From: an uncultured Clostridia bacterium | Lineage (GTDB): Bacteria; Bacillota; Clostridia; TANB77; CAG-508 | DNA: 38,668 bases | Assembly: GCA_948976265.1 (NCBI GenBank) | Contig: CARFUA010000011.1 | Location: 1 to 38,668 of the forward strand | Direction: 5' to 3' | Shown: positions 23,230 through 32,332 of the stretch, piece after piece | Layout of the letters: each line of letters opens with the position of its first letter | Numbering within the stretch: position 1 is the stretch's first letter | The notes under the pieces: generated by a model | Database searches by the model: none | What the model was told of the DNA's origin: nothing | What the model saw: only the letters and a program-made list of their open reading frames with translations | Translations under genes and position numbers: made by a program

Positions 23230-25245
23230 ATGGAAGAATTAATAGAAAGTATATTAGACTACGTAAGAGCGGATTATACCGATTATGCCATCATGATAAA
23301 TGGAGAATGGGGAAGTGGAAAAACGTATTTTTGGAACAATAAGGTACGTAACAAAATCGAGTCTTTACAATTAAATGGTCGCAAATATTCTACCATTTAT
23401 ATGTCGTTATATGGTATCTCAAATTTAGAGGATATTAGTAAAAAAATATTTATTGAAACAACGCAATTGATGGACAAAAATTTGAAAAAATACATGGATT
23501 CGCATGGAGAAACAACCATTCCAGAATATGCGAAAACAGGGTTGGATATGGCAAATTTTTTTGGTGTTACCAAAAATGGGGAAAAAGTAAATTATGATGA
23601 ATTTTTCGCCACCAACAACAAAATTTTATGTTTTGATGACCTAGAAAGAGCCAATGTTGATGTTATAGACATTTTAGGTTACATCAACAACTTTGTAGAA
23701 CATGACCACATCAAAACCATCATTATTTGTAACGAAAAAGAGCTTTCTACGAAATTAAAAAGCTCTAATTTGGAAATGAAAACCTTTATTGCAACCTATC
23801 TTTTAGATAAAGAAGGAAATCTCCTACAAACAGACAAACCAATGGTAGAAAAAATTGCCGATAAAATCGAATATGTTTTTGATAAAGCCAACGATTATGA
23901 AAGAATCAAAGAAAAATTAATTGGGGAAACTTTTGAATATGCCCCAAAATTCAATTATATTATCAATGGTCTTTTGATGCGTTTTGAAAACGATAAAGAT
24001 TTAATTACATTTTTAAAACAACATACCAACTTAATTACAAATACATTCATGAAATCAGGAACACGAAATCTTAGAATCTTAAAACATGCATTAAATGATT
24101 TTAAAAAGGTGTTTGAAAATGTCAATAAAGCTTATCCCAATACCAATTTAAGAGTATTGCAAACCATGCTAATTTTTACGATTGCGGTTTCTTTTGAAAT
24201 CAAATCTGGTAAAATTACAAAAGATAAGTTTGTGAATATTAACAGCAATGAAGAATATAAGGCAATCTTAGTTTCTTCTAGAGTTTTGATGGACAATCGA
24301 CAATACTATATTAAGGAATTCGATAATAATTATTATTTCAATTTTAAATCTGATTATCGCTTCTTCAAATTCATTGAAGTCTATGTCAGAACTAGAATTT
24401 TTGACATGCGACTTTTTAAAGACGACATGGAAAATATCATCAGAACCATTGATACAGAAAAGCTTCCAGGTTATAAAAGATTGCTTACAGAAGAGTATTG
24501 GAAAATTTCAGATGACCAATTTCCTGGTGTCATTGAAGAGGTTATTAAAGATATTAAGGAAGGAAATTTAAAATTAATTGAAATTGTAAAATTGTTTGCC
24601 TATTTTAGTTATTTTAGTAGACGTAAATTGATTGATTATGACATGCCAACAATCAAAGAATTATTTATTGAAGGGATGGACAAAGTTATTGAAACATCGG
24701 AATATTGCAATAATATTGAAGAAGAGTTAACGCGCATTGGAATCGATGTTGGAGAAGATATGGATGAAATTTTGCAATATTTCCATAAATTGAACAAACA
24801 GTTACAACAAAGAATGTACGAAGAAAAAGCAGACAATATCTTCAAATGTATTCCAATGAAAATGGAAGCATTTTATGACAATTTCGAAGCAGAATGCATG
24901 GAAAAAGCGATTCTTAATTATTATGATCCTTATAAAATGTTTCAAAGAATCATGTGTGCAAGCAATGAAGACATTGTTCTAATTAAAGAAATGTTGGTGG
25001 ACAGAGCTAGAAAAAACGAAGAAGTTATGAGACCAGAACTAGCATTTATCATAAAATTGAAAAAAGTCATTGATAATTATTATCAAGCAAGAGATGTAAG
25101 TATTAAAATGGTAATGCTAAAAGAATTTTCAAATGATTTGCAAACCATTATTGACTTATATGGAGAAGAAGCAAGCGAATTTGCATTGGAAGAAAATAGT
25201 GCTTATATAGATGAGGAATTAGAAGAGGTGAATTTTGATGTTTAA
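23230..25245 (+). CDS. KAP-family P-loop NTPase, 671 residues
   Basis: The P-loop MINGEWGSGKTYFW is at residues 22-35. KILCFDDLERANVDVIDILG at about 131-150 is the KAP/STAND-like Walker B, with DD and an acidic end. IIICNEKEL follows. The remaining 450 residues are helical, without membrane segments, and end in an acidic tail. KAP NTPases act in several contexts, including phage defence and membrane organisation; none is shown here. It has its own promoter. The nfo gene starts inside its last codons, so the two are translationally coupled. Confidence 0.75.
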   Translation: MEELIESILDYVRADYTDYAIMINGEWGSGKTYFWNNKVRNKIESLQLNGRKYSTIYMSLYGISNLEDISKKIFIETTQLMDKNLKKYMDSHGETTIPEYAKTGLDMANFFGVTKNGEKVNYDEFFATNNKILCFDDLERANVDVIDILGYINNFVEHDHIKTIIICNEKELSTKLKSSNLEMKTFIATYLLDKEGNLLQTDKPMVEKIADKIEYVFDKANDYERIKEKLIGETFEYAPKFNYIINGLLMRFENDKDLITFLKQHTNLITNTFMKSGTRNLRILKHALNDFKKVFENVNKAYPNTNLRVLQTMLIFTIAVSFEIKSGKITKDKFVNINSNEEYKAILVSSRVLMDNRQYYIKEFDNNYYFNFKSDYRFFKFIEVYVRTRIFDMRLFKDDMENIIRTIDTEKLPGYKRLLTEEYWKISDDQFPGVIEEVIKDIKEGNLKLIEIVKLFAYFSYFSRRKLIDYDMPTIKELFIEGMDKVIETSEYCNNIEEELTRIGIDVGEDMDEILQYFHKLNKQLQQRMYEEKADNIFKCIPMKMEAFYDNFEAECMEKAILNYYDPYKMFQRIMCASNEDIVLIKEMLVDRARKNEEVMRPELAFIIKLKKVIDNYYQARDVSIKMVMLKEFSNDLQTIIDLYGEEASEFALEENSAYIDEELEEVNFDV

Positions 25246-26080
25246 AATAGGATGCCATTTATCAGCCAGTAAAGGTTATCAGAATATGGCGGAAGAGGCG
25301 ATGAAAATTGGTGCTAACACATTTCAATTTTTTACCAGAAATCCAAGAGGAGGAAATGCCAAACCAATCGATGAGGCAGATATTGCTGAATTTAAAAAAG
25401 TCAGCCAAGAATATGGAATTGATATTATTTTGGCACATAGTCCATATACATTAAATTGTTGTTCGGCTAAACCAGATATTCGAGAATTTGCCATTCGTAC
25501 GATGAAAGACGATTTAGAAAGAATGGAATATACGCCATATAATTTATACAATTTTCATCCTGGAAGTCATGTTGGACAAGGTGTTGAGCTTGGAATCCAA
25601 TATATTATAGAGGCATTAAATACGGTATTGGACAAAAATCAAACCACAACGGTTTTATTAGAAACAATGGCTGGCAAAGGAAGCGAGATTGGAAGCCGAT
25701 TTGAAGAAATCAGACAAATCATTGATGGTGTCAATTTAAAGGAAAAAATGGGTGTTTGTCTGGATACTTGCCATGTTTCAGACGCAGGATATGACATCAT
25801 CCATGATTTAGATGGTGTGTTAGAGCAATTTGATACTATCCTTGGACTCAATCGTTTAAAAGCCATTCATTTGAATGATAGCATGAATCCACCAGGAAGT
25901 CACAAAGATAGACATCAGAAAATAGGAGAAGGAACGCTGGGAATCGAAACTTTTAAAAAAATAATCAATCATCCTCAATTAAAGGAATTGCCATTCTTTT
26001 TAGAAACCCCAAATGAGTTAGAAGGGTATGCAAGAGAGATTGACTTATTAAAGAAAATGTATCAAACAAAGGAAACGTAA
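25238..26080 (+). CDS. nfo: Endonuclease IV (AP endonuclease)
   Basis: A 280-residue TIM-barrel zinc enzyme for base-excision repair. Conserved metal-binding and active-site stretches are HLSASKGYQN (about 6), NFHPGSH (about 107), LLETMAGKG, CLDTCHVSDAGYD (about 173-185) and HLNDS/GSHKDRH/GEG in the last third. It starts at ATG 25238, eight bases inside the upstream KAP gene; the TTG at 25235 is an alternative. Pairing a repair enzyme with a KAP NTPase is of interest. Confidence 0.96.
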   Translation: MFKIGCHLSASKGYQNMAEEAMKIGANTFQFFTRNPRGGNAKPIDEADIAEFKKVSQEYGIDIILAHSPYTLNCCSAKPDIREFAIRTMKDDLERMEYTPYNLYNFHPGSHVGQGVELGIQYIIEALNTVLDKNQTTTVLLETMAGKGSEIGSRFEEIRQIIDGVNLKEKMGVCLDTCHVSDAGYDIIHDLDGVLEQFDTILGLNRLKAIHLNDSMNPPGSHKDRHQKIGEGTLGIETFKKIINHPQLKELPFFLETPNELEGYAREIDLLKKMYQTKET

Positions 26081-26116
26081 AATGGCTTAAAATCAAGTGA
26101 GAGCATAGTTTTGGCG

Positions 26117-26154
26117 ATTTGTCAATTGACAAATTTACATAATTATGATATAAT
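26117..26154 (+). promoter_or_regulatory. Palindromic promoter 4 (before the LtaS-like gene)
   Basis: The perfect palindrome ATTTGTCAA/TTGACAAAT (26117-26134) lies over the -35 TTGACA (26126-26131), 17 bp from TATAAT (26149-26154) with an upstream TG. The -10 region TATGATATAATAAAAGG is identical to that of promoter 2. Confidence 0.75.
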
Positions 26155-26173
26155 AAAAGGTAGAGGACTTTTT

Positions 26174-26204
26174 CGGAAATAATGATAAATTATTTCCGTT
26201 TTTT
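26174..26204 (+). terminator. Terminator-like hairpin just downstream of palindromic promoter 4
   Basis: CGGAAATAAT (26174-26183) pairs with ATTATTTCCG (26189-26198), then T6. It is only 20 bases past the -10 and before the coding start, so transcription would stop unless antiterminated. Confidence 0.65.
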
Positions 26205-26287
26205 GATTTAAAAATTAGCAAAAAATGGGCTTGAAATGTGGAATTAAGTATGGTAAAATAACATAAAATCTTGAAAGTGAGGAAGAA

Positions 26288-28231
26288 ATGGCAAAAACAC
26301 AAGAAATAGGACAGATGAAAAAAGAAAGAAAAATAAAACTAAGCATAGAATTTCTGTTAAGCACACGCTGGTATGTATTAATAATTGCATTATTAATCTT
26401 GTTTAAAACCATATTTTTCTATTCCAATACAGTTTTTAAAAATGACACAATATGGTTATGGTCAATCCGTCAAACTTGCCTTTTTGTAATTATTATTGTA
26501 TTTCCGTTGTGGCTGTTTAAAAATTCAGTACGACGATTTGAAGCAGGAATCGTGATTAATCTTCTGGTGAGTTTATTGCTGTTTGCAGATGAACTGTATT
26601 ACCAATATGCTTCTAATATTTTATCTGTGATGCAAGTGGGAAATACACAATATAAAAATGAAATTTTAATGGTGCTTCCTACTTTACTAAATGCAAGGCA
26701 AATATGGTATTTTATTGATTTTATTTTGGTAGCGATAATGTTGCTTAGCAAGTGGATACAAATCAAATTTATAGAGGATTTTAAATGGTTGCCAGCTGTT
26801 TGCAGTTTGGTTTGTATTTTGTTTTTTTGTACGTCGTATCATTTAATACCAGAATCGTTGGAATTGGTGACTGGTTTTATTTATAGCAAATATAAATCGG
26901 TTCGTTATGGAACGATTTATGGTTATCATTATGTCGATATAAAAAATGCGATGAGCAATCACAAAAGTGCGCCATATAATGATTATGATGAAATGTTGCT
27001 GGCGTATGAAGATTTGAAAAGTGAGCAAAATGCCTATGCAGAATTATATACACCAGAGAGCGATATTTATACGGGAATGGCAGAAGGGAAAAATGTGTTT
27101 GTGATTCAGTTGGAATCGATTCAAGAATTTGTGATTGGGCGCGAAATAAATGGGAAAGAGATTACACCAAATATGAATCGATTTTTAGAGGAAAATATTC
27201 ATATTACAAATATGCATTCTTCTAGTTATACGACAACTGCCGATGCAGAACATAGTTTTATTACGTCTACTTATCCAAGCGAAAATGGAGAAGCGTTTAG
27301 TAAATATTATGCGAATACGTATGATGATATTTTTAAGAATTATAAAAAAGCGGGCTATACCAATATTTATGCTCATGGAAATGAGGATAGCTTTTGGAAT
27401 CGAAAGAATGTTTTTTCGAAATTGGCAGTGGATGAAGTATTTTTCTTGAATGATTTTGAGGATACTTCGGAATTGATTCGAACCTATTTATCGGATGAAT
27501 TATTGTATCAGCAAATTTTTGATATGTTGCCAGAAACAGAAGGTCCGATTTTTGTGGATTTGGTGGCAGCTTCTTCGCATGCTCCTTTTGATTTGGAAGG
27601 CATTGAGGAAAAAGAAAATAAGGTATCGATTGATGTGGGAAAATATCGTGGAACAACATTGGGAAATTATTTGGAATCTGTGAATTATGCGGATTATGCA
27701 TTTGGCCTATTTTGGGAAGAATACAAGGCACGAGGATTTTATGATAATAGTGTTTTATTGATTTATGGTGACCATTATGGAATGACAATGTATGATAAGG
27801 ATTTAATTGAATTTTTGGGGGAAGATAGTCAAAATTATAATGATATAAGAATGCAATATGAGTTTTCCAATGTAGTTTGTGGTATGCGAATTCCTGGAAT
27901 AGAAAAGGTTGAGATTAATCAACCAGTAAGTAGAATAGATATTAAGCCAACTTTGTTACAAATTTGCAATATAGAAGATACGTTTTCGTTAGGGACGAGC
28001 ATTTTTAGAAAGAAACCATATGTGTGCATTAATAATGGAAAAATTGTGACAGAAGAATATTATTATGATACAGAAAAGTGGTATAAATTAGCAACTGGTG
28101 AGAGCATAGAGAGAGAGGATACGGGAGAAGAAATCAAAGATTGGTTGGAAAAAGTAGTGACATCAATGAATCAAGAAATTGGAATATCGATTTCTATTGT
28201 GACAGAAAATTTATTAAAAGATAAAATTTAA
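26288..28231 (+). CDS. Lipoteichoic-acid-synthase-like membrane sulfatase
   Basis: A protein of 647 residues. After a short basic N-terminus, five membrane segments span about residues 27-190. The extracellular sulfatase-fold domain then shows VIQLESIQEF, the Thr nucleophile region SSSYTTTADAEHSF (about 312-325) and the metal ligand IYGDHYGMT. This is the LtaS/YfgF type that polymerises glycerol phosphate on glycolipids; MdoB-like phosphotransferases share the fold. ATG 26288 follows GAGGAAG. Monocistronic, under palindromic promoter 4. Confidence 0.88.
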   Translation: MAKTQEIGQMKKERKIKLSIEFLLSTRWYVLIIALLILFKTIFFYSNTVFKNDTIWLWSIRQTCLFVIIIVFPLWLFKNSVRRFEAGIVINLLVSLLLFADELYYQYASNILSVMQVGNTQYKNEILMVLPTLLNARQIWYFIDFILVAIMLLSKWIQIKFIEDFKWLPAVCSLVCILFFCTSYHLIPESLELVTGFIYSKYKSVRYGTIYGYHYVDIKNAMSNHKSAPYNDYDEMLLAYEDLKSEQNAYAELYTPESDIYTGMAEGKNVFVIQLESIQEFVIGREINGKEITPNMNRFLEENIHITNMHSSSYTTTADAEHSFITSTYPSENGEAFSKYYANTYDDIFKNYKKAGYTNIYAHGNEDSFWNRKNVFSKLAVDEVFFLNDFEDTSELIRTYLSDELLYQQIFDMLPETEGPIFVDLVAASSHAPFDLEGIEEKENKVSIDVGKYRGTTLGNYLESVNYADYAFGLFWEEYKARGFYDNSVLLIYGDHYGMTMYDKDLIEFLGEDSQNYNDIRMQYEFSNVVCGMRIPGIEKVEINQPVSRIDIKPTLLQICNIEDTFSLGTSIFRKKPYVCINNGKIVTEEYYYDTEKWYKLATGESIEREDTGEEIKDWLEKVVTSMNQEIGISISIVTENLLKDKI

Positions 28232-28245
28232 AGTGCAAAATAAAG

Positions 28246-28271
28246 AGCCTATCGATATAATCGATAGGCTT
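28246..28271. terminator. Bidirectional terminator between convergent genes
   Basis: AGCCTATCGAT (28246-28256) pairs with ATCGATAGGCT (28260-28270) around 3 bases. It serves the LtaS-like gene (plus) and the HExxH gene (minus, ending at 28278). Confidence 0.8.
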
Positions 28272-28277
28272 GCTGTT

Positions 28278-29414
28278 TTAGGAAATATCATTATCATTTT
28301 TATCTCGCACAGCTTGTTCGAATAACAATTTTAATTTATCAAATAAGCGATGGAAAAATCGAATGCCGAAATGGTCTTGTTCTAAATCTAATAAATCAGT
28401 TTGTAAATCATTTAGATAACTTAAAGTTCCATGCATTTTGATTAATTCACGTTTTTCTTCTAGCTGGTTTGTCATTTGGTGATAAAATTGGGAATAGAAG
28501 TCATAAGCTTCAGTGGTGATAAGTAGCTTTTTGAAATCGTATAATTTTTGTTGAAAAGCATTTAAGGTTTGTGTATCTCTAATTAAATCAAATTCGCTTT
28601 GGAAACAGTTTTCTAGGATAAGATTCTGGGTTTCCAAAGAAAGTTTCAAAATATTTGATTTAATGGAATCCATTTTTTGATGAGTGCGTTGAAGTTTTTT
28701 TGAATTTTGATTTTCAGAACTGTTTGCTAAGGTATGAGAACAAATCGATAGAAGTTCTTCATAATGAATTAATAAATCAAAATTGGATTCGATTTTTTGG
28801 TAAATTTTTGCGTTGGTTTTGGCAATAAAAGTGTTTTTAAAAATATGGTTACTGTGAAGTGTGCTATGAAAAAGTGGATAAGAGCCAGTAAAATAAAGAA
28901 GCTGATGAATGAGTGCTGTTTCAAGTGGGTAAAAAAGCGGACTAGGTGTGTAAAATGTCATGTTATAATATTTTACGTAATCGGCTTGTGTATTGGTTGC
29001 AATGGATGCCATTAATTGAACGGCAGCTTCATTGATACCTTGTCCTTTATTGGCAATTACATCAAATAAACCTAATTTTAATAATTTTCCACGAGTGTTT
29101 TTGATTTCTTGAATGGCATGAATACATTCATGGACAACTAATGTATCAAGGTTTTCTAAGTCAAGTTCATCACTAAAATATATGGCATTATTTTGAGAAA
29201 AATATTTTGCAACAGCTGAATCTTTAGGCATTTTTGCAAAATACATCGTTAAGTTAGAAAGCGCAGAACATAAGGTGTTAGGATTTAAGTTATGTTCTGG
29301 AAAAGTATGGCAAATTTTATCGGATACGATACTAGCAATTTGGTTAATTTGTAAATCATTTAATTTAGATTTTATCTCAATTCCTTCTTTTTTTAGTACA
29401 GAATTTGTATTCAT
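28278..29414 (-). CDS. Putative zinc metallopeptidase-like protein (HExxH)
   Basis: A protein of 378 residues, predicted cytoplasmic; I recognise no named family. VVHECIHAIQEI at about 92-103 holds the HExxH zinc motif, and GINEAAVQLMAS about 35 residues later supplies a Glu that could be the third ligand, as in gluzincins. The C-terminal 200 residues are helical and charged with no enzyme motif. AAGGAGTAATT precedes ATG 29414. It converges on the LtaS-like gene. Confidence 0.6.
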   Translation of the reverse strand: MNTNSVLKKEGIEIKSKLNDLQINQIASIVSDKICHTFPEHNLNPNTLCSALSNLTMYFAKMPKDSAVAKYFSQNNAIYFSDELDLENLDTLVVHECIHAIQEIKNTRGKLLKLGLFDVIANKGQGINEAAVQLMASIATNTQADYVKYYNMTFYTPSPLFYPLETALIHQLLYFTGSYPLFHSTLHSNHIFKNTFIAKTNAKIYQKIESNFDLLIHYEELLSICSHTLANSSENQNSKKLQRTHQKMDSIKSNILKLSLETQNLILENCFQSEFDLIRDTQTLNAFQQKLYDFKKLLITTEAYDFYSQFYHQMTNQLEEKRELIKMHGTLSYLNDLQTDLLDLEQDHFGIRFFHRLFDKLKLLFEQAVRDKNDNDIS

Positions 29415-29500
29415 AATTACTCCTTTGTAAAATATGCTTATATTATATATTAAAATTGGAAAAAATAAAATAAAAATAGCAAAAAAATATATTACATTTT

Positions 29501-29528
29501 TGTTACAGAAATGTAATGAAAATGTAAT
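29501..29528 (+). promoter_or_regulatory. Triple TGTWAY direct repeat, OmpR-family (WalR/PhoP-like) binding site
   Basis: TGTTAC (29501-29506), TGTAAT (29512-29517) and TGTAAT (29523-29528) are separated by exactly 5 bp each, an 11-bp period. This matches the tandem hexamer pattern of WalR boxes, and its reverse strand that of PhoP boxes. It lies just upstream of the -35 of the cell-wall protein gene, as for an activator. Confidence 0.8.
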
Positions 29529-29538
29529 ACAGAAAAGC

Positions 29539-29567
29539 TTGATTTTTTATCGCAAAAAAGTTATACT
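29539..29567 (+). promoter_or_regulatory. Promoter of the cohesin-like surface protein gene
   Basis: TTGATT at 29539-29544, a 17-bp spacer and TATACT at 29562-29567, directly after the triple repeat. Confidence 0.7.
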
Positions 29568-29613
29568 ATATATGATAGACAAATCTACAATTTAAAGAAA
29601 AGAGGAATGAAAG

Positions 29614-30384
29614 ATGAAAAGTAAATTATTAAGTATTATATTAGTGATGTTCGTAATGATTTTTATGATGACAATGTACGTTAGCGCAGTAAGTTTTACA
29701 GCCACAATGACACCAAGTGCCACAACAGTAAAAGAAGCAACAGAATTTACAATTACGGTAAAAGTATCTAATTTAGATGTTGGTTCTAACGGAATCAATT
29801 CATTGGAAGGATATTTAAAATATGATACCGATATATTTGAAACAATTAGTGAATCAAGTATTGAAGGATTAAATAGTTGGTCCGCAAAATTTGATGAAAC
29901 AACAGGAAAAATTTCATTAACGAAAAATACATTTGTTACATCTACACAAGAAGTATTTCAAATAACGTTTAAAACAAAGACCGATGTTTCTGGTGAAAGT
30001 GGAACAATTTCTTATTCTGACATTGTAGCTTCTAACAGTGAAACAACAATTTCAGCAACGGATATTTCTACTTCAATTGCAGTTGGCAATTCAGCAGAAG
30101 GTAATACAAATACAACACCAATTACAAACAATACTGTAACCATTAATGCAATTACACCAACCACTAATAATACAACAAACAATACCAATACACAAAACAC
30201 AGCAAATACAACCAATAATCAATCTGTTTCAAGCTATGTTAATACAATGACTAATACTAATTCAGAAAACCAAATGCCAGAAACAGGAGTGGATGATACA
30301 GTTTTAATGTTAATCTTTGGAGTGATTGCAATAGCTATGATATTCTATATCAAAATTGAGAAATTAAATAAAGATTTAAAATAA
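29614..30384 (+). CDS. Cohesin-like, sortase-anchored surface protein
   Basis: A protein of 256 residues. A signal peptide at residues 1-24 ends in the VSA-like site MYVSA. A beta-rich domain at about 25-150 (TMTPSATTVKEATEFTITVKV, LEGYLKYD) resembles cohesin domains. An Asn/Thr-rich, low-complexity linker runs about 160-215, followed by QMPETG, a variant of the LPXTG sorting motif, then a hydrophobic segment and a basic tail. It would be covalently attached to the wall. WalR/PhoP-like sites upstream fit a cell-wall gene. It ends in its own terminator. Confidence 0.8.
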   Translation: MKSKLLSIILVMFVMIFMMTMYVSAVSFTATMTPSATTVKEATEFTITVKVSNLDVGSNGINSLEGYLKYDTDIFETISESSIEGLNSWSAKFDETTGKISLTKNTFVTSTQEVFQITFKTKTDVSGESGTISYSDIVASNSETTISATDISTSIAVGNSAEGNTNTTPITNNTVTINAITPTTNNTTNNTNTQNTANTTNNQSVSSYVNTMTNTNSENQMPETGVDDTVLMLIFGVIAIAMIFYIKIEKLNKDLK

Positions 30385-30397
30385 ATGAAACTTAAAA

Positions 30398-30427
30398 AAC
30401 TTACTTGAAAAAGTAAGTTTTTTTATT
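30398..30427 (+). terminator. Intrinsic terminator
   Basis: AACTTACTT (30398-30406) pairs with AAGTAAGTT (30411-30419), then T7. Confidence 0.85.
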
Positions 30428-30490
30428 TTTGTATTGTTTTTTTTTTCGAAAACGTATACAATATAAACAATGAGTTTGGGAGGTTACAAA

Positions 30491-31168
30491 ATGGAAAAAT
30501 TAGAGCAAAATATTGGATATACTTTTAAGGATAAAAATTTATTAAAAAACGCATTGACGCATACTTCGTATGCTTACGAAAAAAAAGTCGAAAGCAATGA
30601 GAGACTAGAATATTTAGGTGACAGCATTTTAGAATTTATTAGTAGCAAATATTTATTCGAAAATTTTAAATCATTATCAGAAGGAGAAATGACTAAAGTT
30701 AGAGCTTATGCTGTTTGCGAGGATAGTTTATATCAAATTGCAGAAAAGCATAATTTTAGTGATTTCTTGTATTTGGGCAGAAGTGAACAAATGTCTCATT
30801 CCATCAAAAAAGCCTTAATTGCAGATAGTGTGGAAGCGGTTATTGCGGCTATTTATTTAGATGGAGGTTTGGAACCTACGGAAAAATTTATTTTAGAAAA
30901 TATCAAAGAACAGATTGAATTTGCCAGCAAGAATGTGGGAATGAAAGACTATAAAACCGTCTTGCAAGAAGAACTACAAAAAAATGGTGAAGTATCCATT
31001 CAATATCTTTTAGTGAAGGAGGAAGGACCAGACCATGCCAAAACATTTACAATTGATGTAGAATGCAATGGCAAAAAATTATCACAAGGTGTTGGAAAAA
31101 GTAAAAAGAAAGCTGAAATGGAAGCGGCAAGGAAAGCATTAGAAGTCATGAAACAAGAAAGGAAATAA
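30491..31168 (+). CDS. rnc: Ribonuclease III
   Basis: It cleaves double-stranded RNA for rRNA and mRNA processing. A protein of 225 residues with the catalytic signature NERLEYLGDSILEF (about 38-51), the Glu-containing DSVEAVIAAIYLDGG and a C-terminal dsRNA-binding domain (YKTVLQEELQ to the AARKALE helix). ATG 30491 follows GGGAGG; an upstream ATG at 30470 is at the promoter end. It has its own promoter-like TTGTTT/TACAAT region near 30438-30465. Confidence 0.97.
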   Translation: MEKLEQNIGYTFKDKNLLKNALTHTSYAYEKKVESNERLEYLGDSILEFISSKYLFENFKSLSEGEMTKVRAYAVCEDSLYQIAEKHNFSDFLYLGRSEQMSHSIKKALIADSVEAVIAAIYLDGGLEPTEKFILENIKEQIEFASKNVGMKDYKTVLQEELQKNGEVSIQYLLVKEEGPDHAKTFTIDVECNGKKLSQGVGKSKKKAEMEAARKALEVMKQERK

Positions 31169-31170
31169 AA

Positions 31171-32250
31171 ATGAAGAAACAATATATCATTCCTATATTT
31201 GTTCCACATTTAGGATGCCCAAATGAATGTACTTTTTGTAATCAAAGAAAAATTAGTGGTCAGTTCAAAGATGTAACAGAGGAAGATGTTAAAAATACAA
31301 TTGAATCGTATTTAGATTTATTGAAAGATACCAAAGCGTACAAAGAAGTTGCCTTTTTTGGCGGAAGTTTTACTGGAATCGACGTAGAAATGCAAAATCG
31401 ATTGCTTAAAACAGCTTATTCCTATATTCAATCCAAGCAAATTGATGCCATCCGAATTTCTACTAGACCAGATTATATTGACAAACAAACCTTAAAAAGA
31501 TTAAAAAAATTCAAAGTTAAAACCATTGAATTAGGTGTCCAATCTACGAATGATTATATCTTGTCAAAATGTAAAAGAGGGCACACATACGATGATGTCA
31601 AACATGCTTCACGTCTTATTCGATGGCATGGTTTCAAACTAGGTCACCAAATGATGGTTGGACTTCCAGAAAGTACCAGACTAGACGAATTAAACACAGC
31701 CCGCAATCTAGCAAAATTAAAACCCAAAATGGTTCGCATTTATCCTGTTTTAGTAATTCGTGGCACAGAATTAGAAAATGACTATTTGAATGGTGAATTT
31801 GAGCCATTAGAAATAAATCAAGCAGTGGAAATTTGCAAAGAATTGAGTCAATTTTTTGAGAAAAAAAGAATAAAAGTTATCCGTATTGGACTTCAAAATA
31901 CCGATACTATTTTAAGTCCAGACGAAAAAAATAGCGAAGTAGTAGCAGGTCCCTATCATGACAATTTTAGGCAATTAGTTGATTCTTCCTATTATTACGA
32001 TTTGCTAAACGAAAAAATCAAAAAAATTAATGCTAAAGCAAAAGAAATAGAAATCACAGTTAATCCACAAATTGTGGACAGTATTGTGGGATATAAAAAG
32101 CAAAATCTTCAAAAAATAAAAGAAAACTACAATTTAGATATCCAACTTAAATTAAATCCCAAATATTCGAAAAAGAAAATCGATATCAAAACCGTTAAAA
32201 TCTACAAAGAATTTGCAGATGACGACGAAAATGTTTCCAAAAGAAAATAG
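31171..32250 (+). CDS. Radical SAM protein (Elp3-like)
   Basis: A protein of 359 residues with HLGCPNECTFCNQRK, where three Cys in CxxxCxxC bind the 4Fe-4S cluster (about 13-21). The FFGGSFTGI strand and IRISTRPDYI follow. It resembles Elp3-type radical SAM proteins, but I cannot see a GNAT domain. It lies 2 bases after rnc, so it is co-transcribed. The substrate is not known. Confidence 0.85.
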   Translation: MKKQYIIPIFVPHLGCPNECTFCNQRKISGQFKDVTEEDVKNTIESYLDLLKDTKAYKEVAFFGGSFTGIDVEMQNRLLKTAYSYIQSKQIDAIRISTRPDYIDKQTLKRLKKFKVKTIELGVQSTNDYILSKCKRGHTYDDVKHASRLIRWHGFKLGHQMMVGLPESTRLDELNTARNLAKLKPKMVRIYPVLVIRGTELENDYLNGEFEPLEINQAVEICKELSQFFEKKRIKVIRIGLQNTDTILSPDEKNSEVVAGPYHDNFRQLVDSSYYYDLLNEKIKKINAKAKEIEITVNPQIVDSIVGYKKQNLQKIKENYNLDIQLKLNPKYSKKKIDIKTVKIYKEFADDDENVSKRK

Positions 32251-32332
32251 CATAAAATTTTCCAAATGATTCATACTATAAATAAGAAGAGGGACATTGT
32301 GCCCTTATGAATGAATTAAAGGAAAATAAAAA

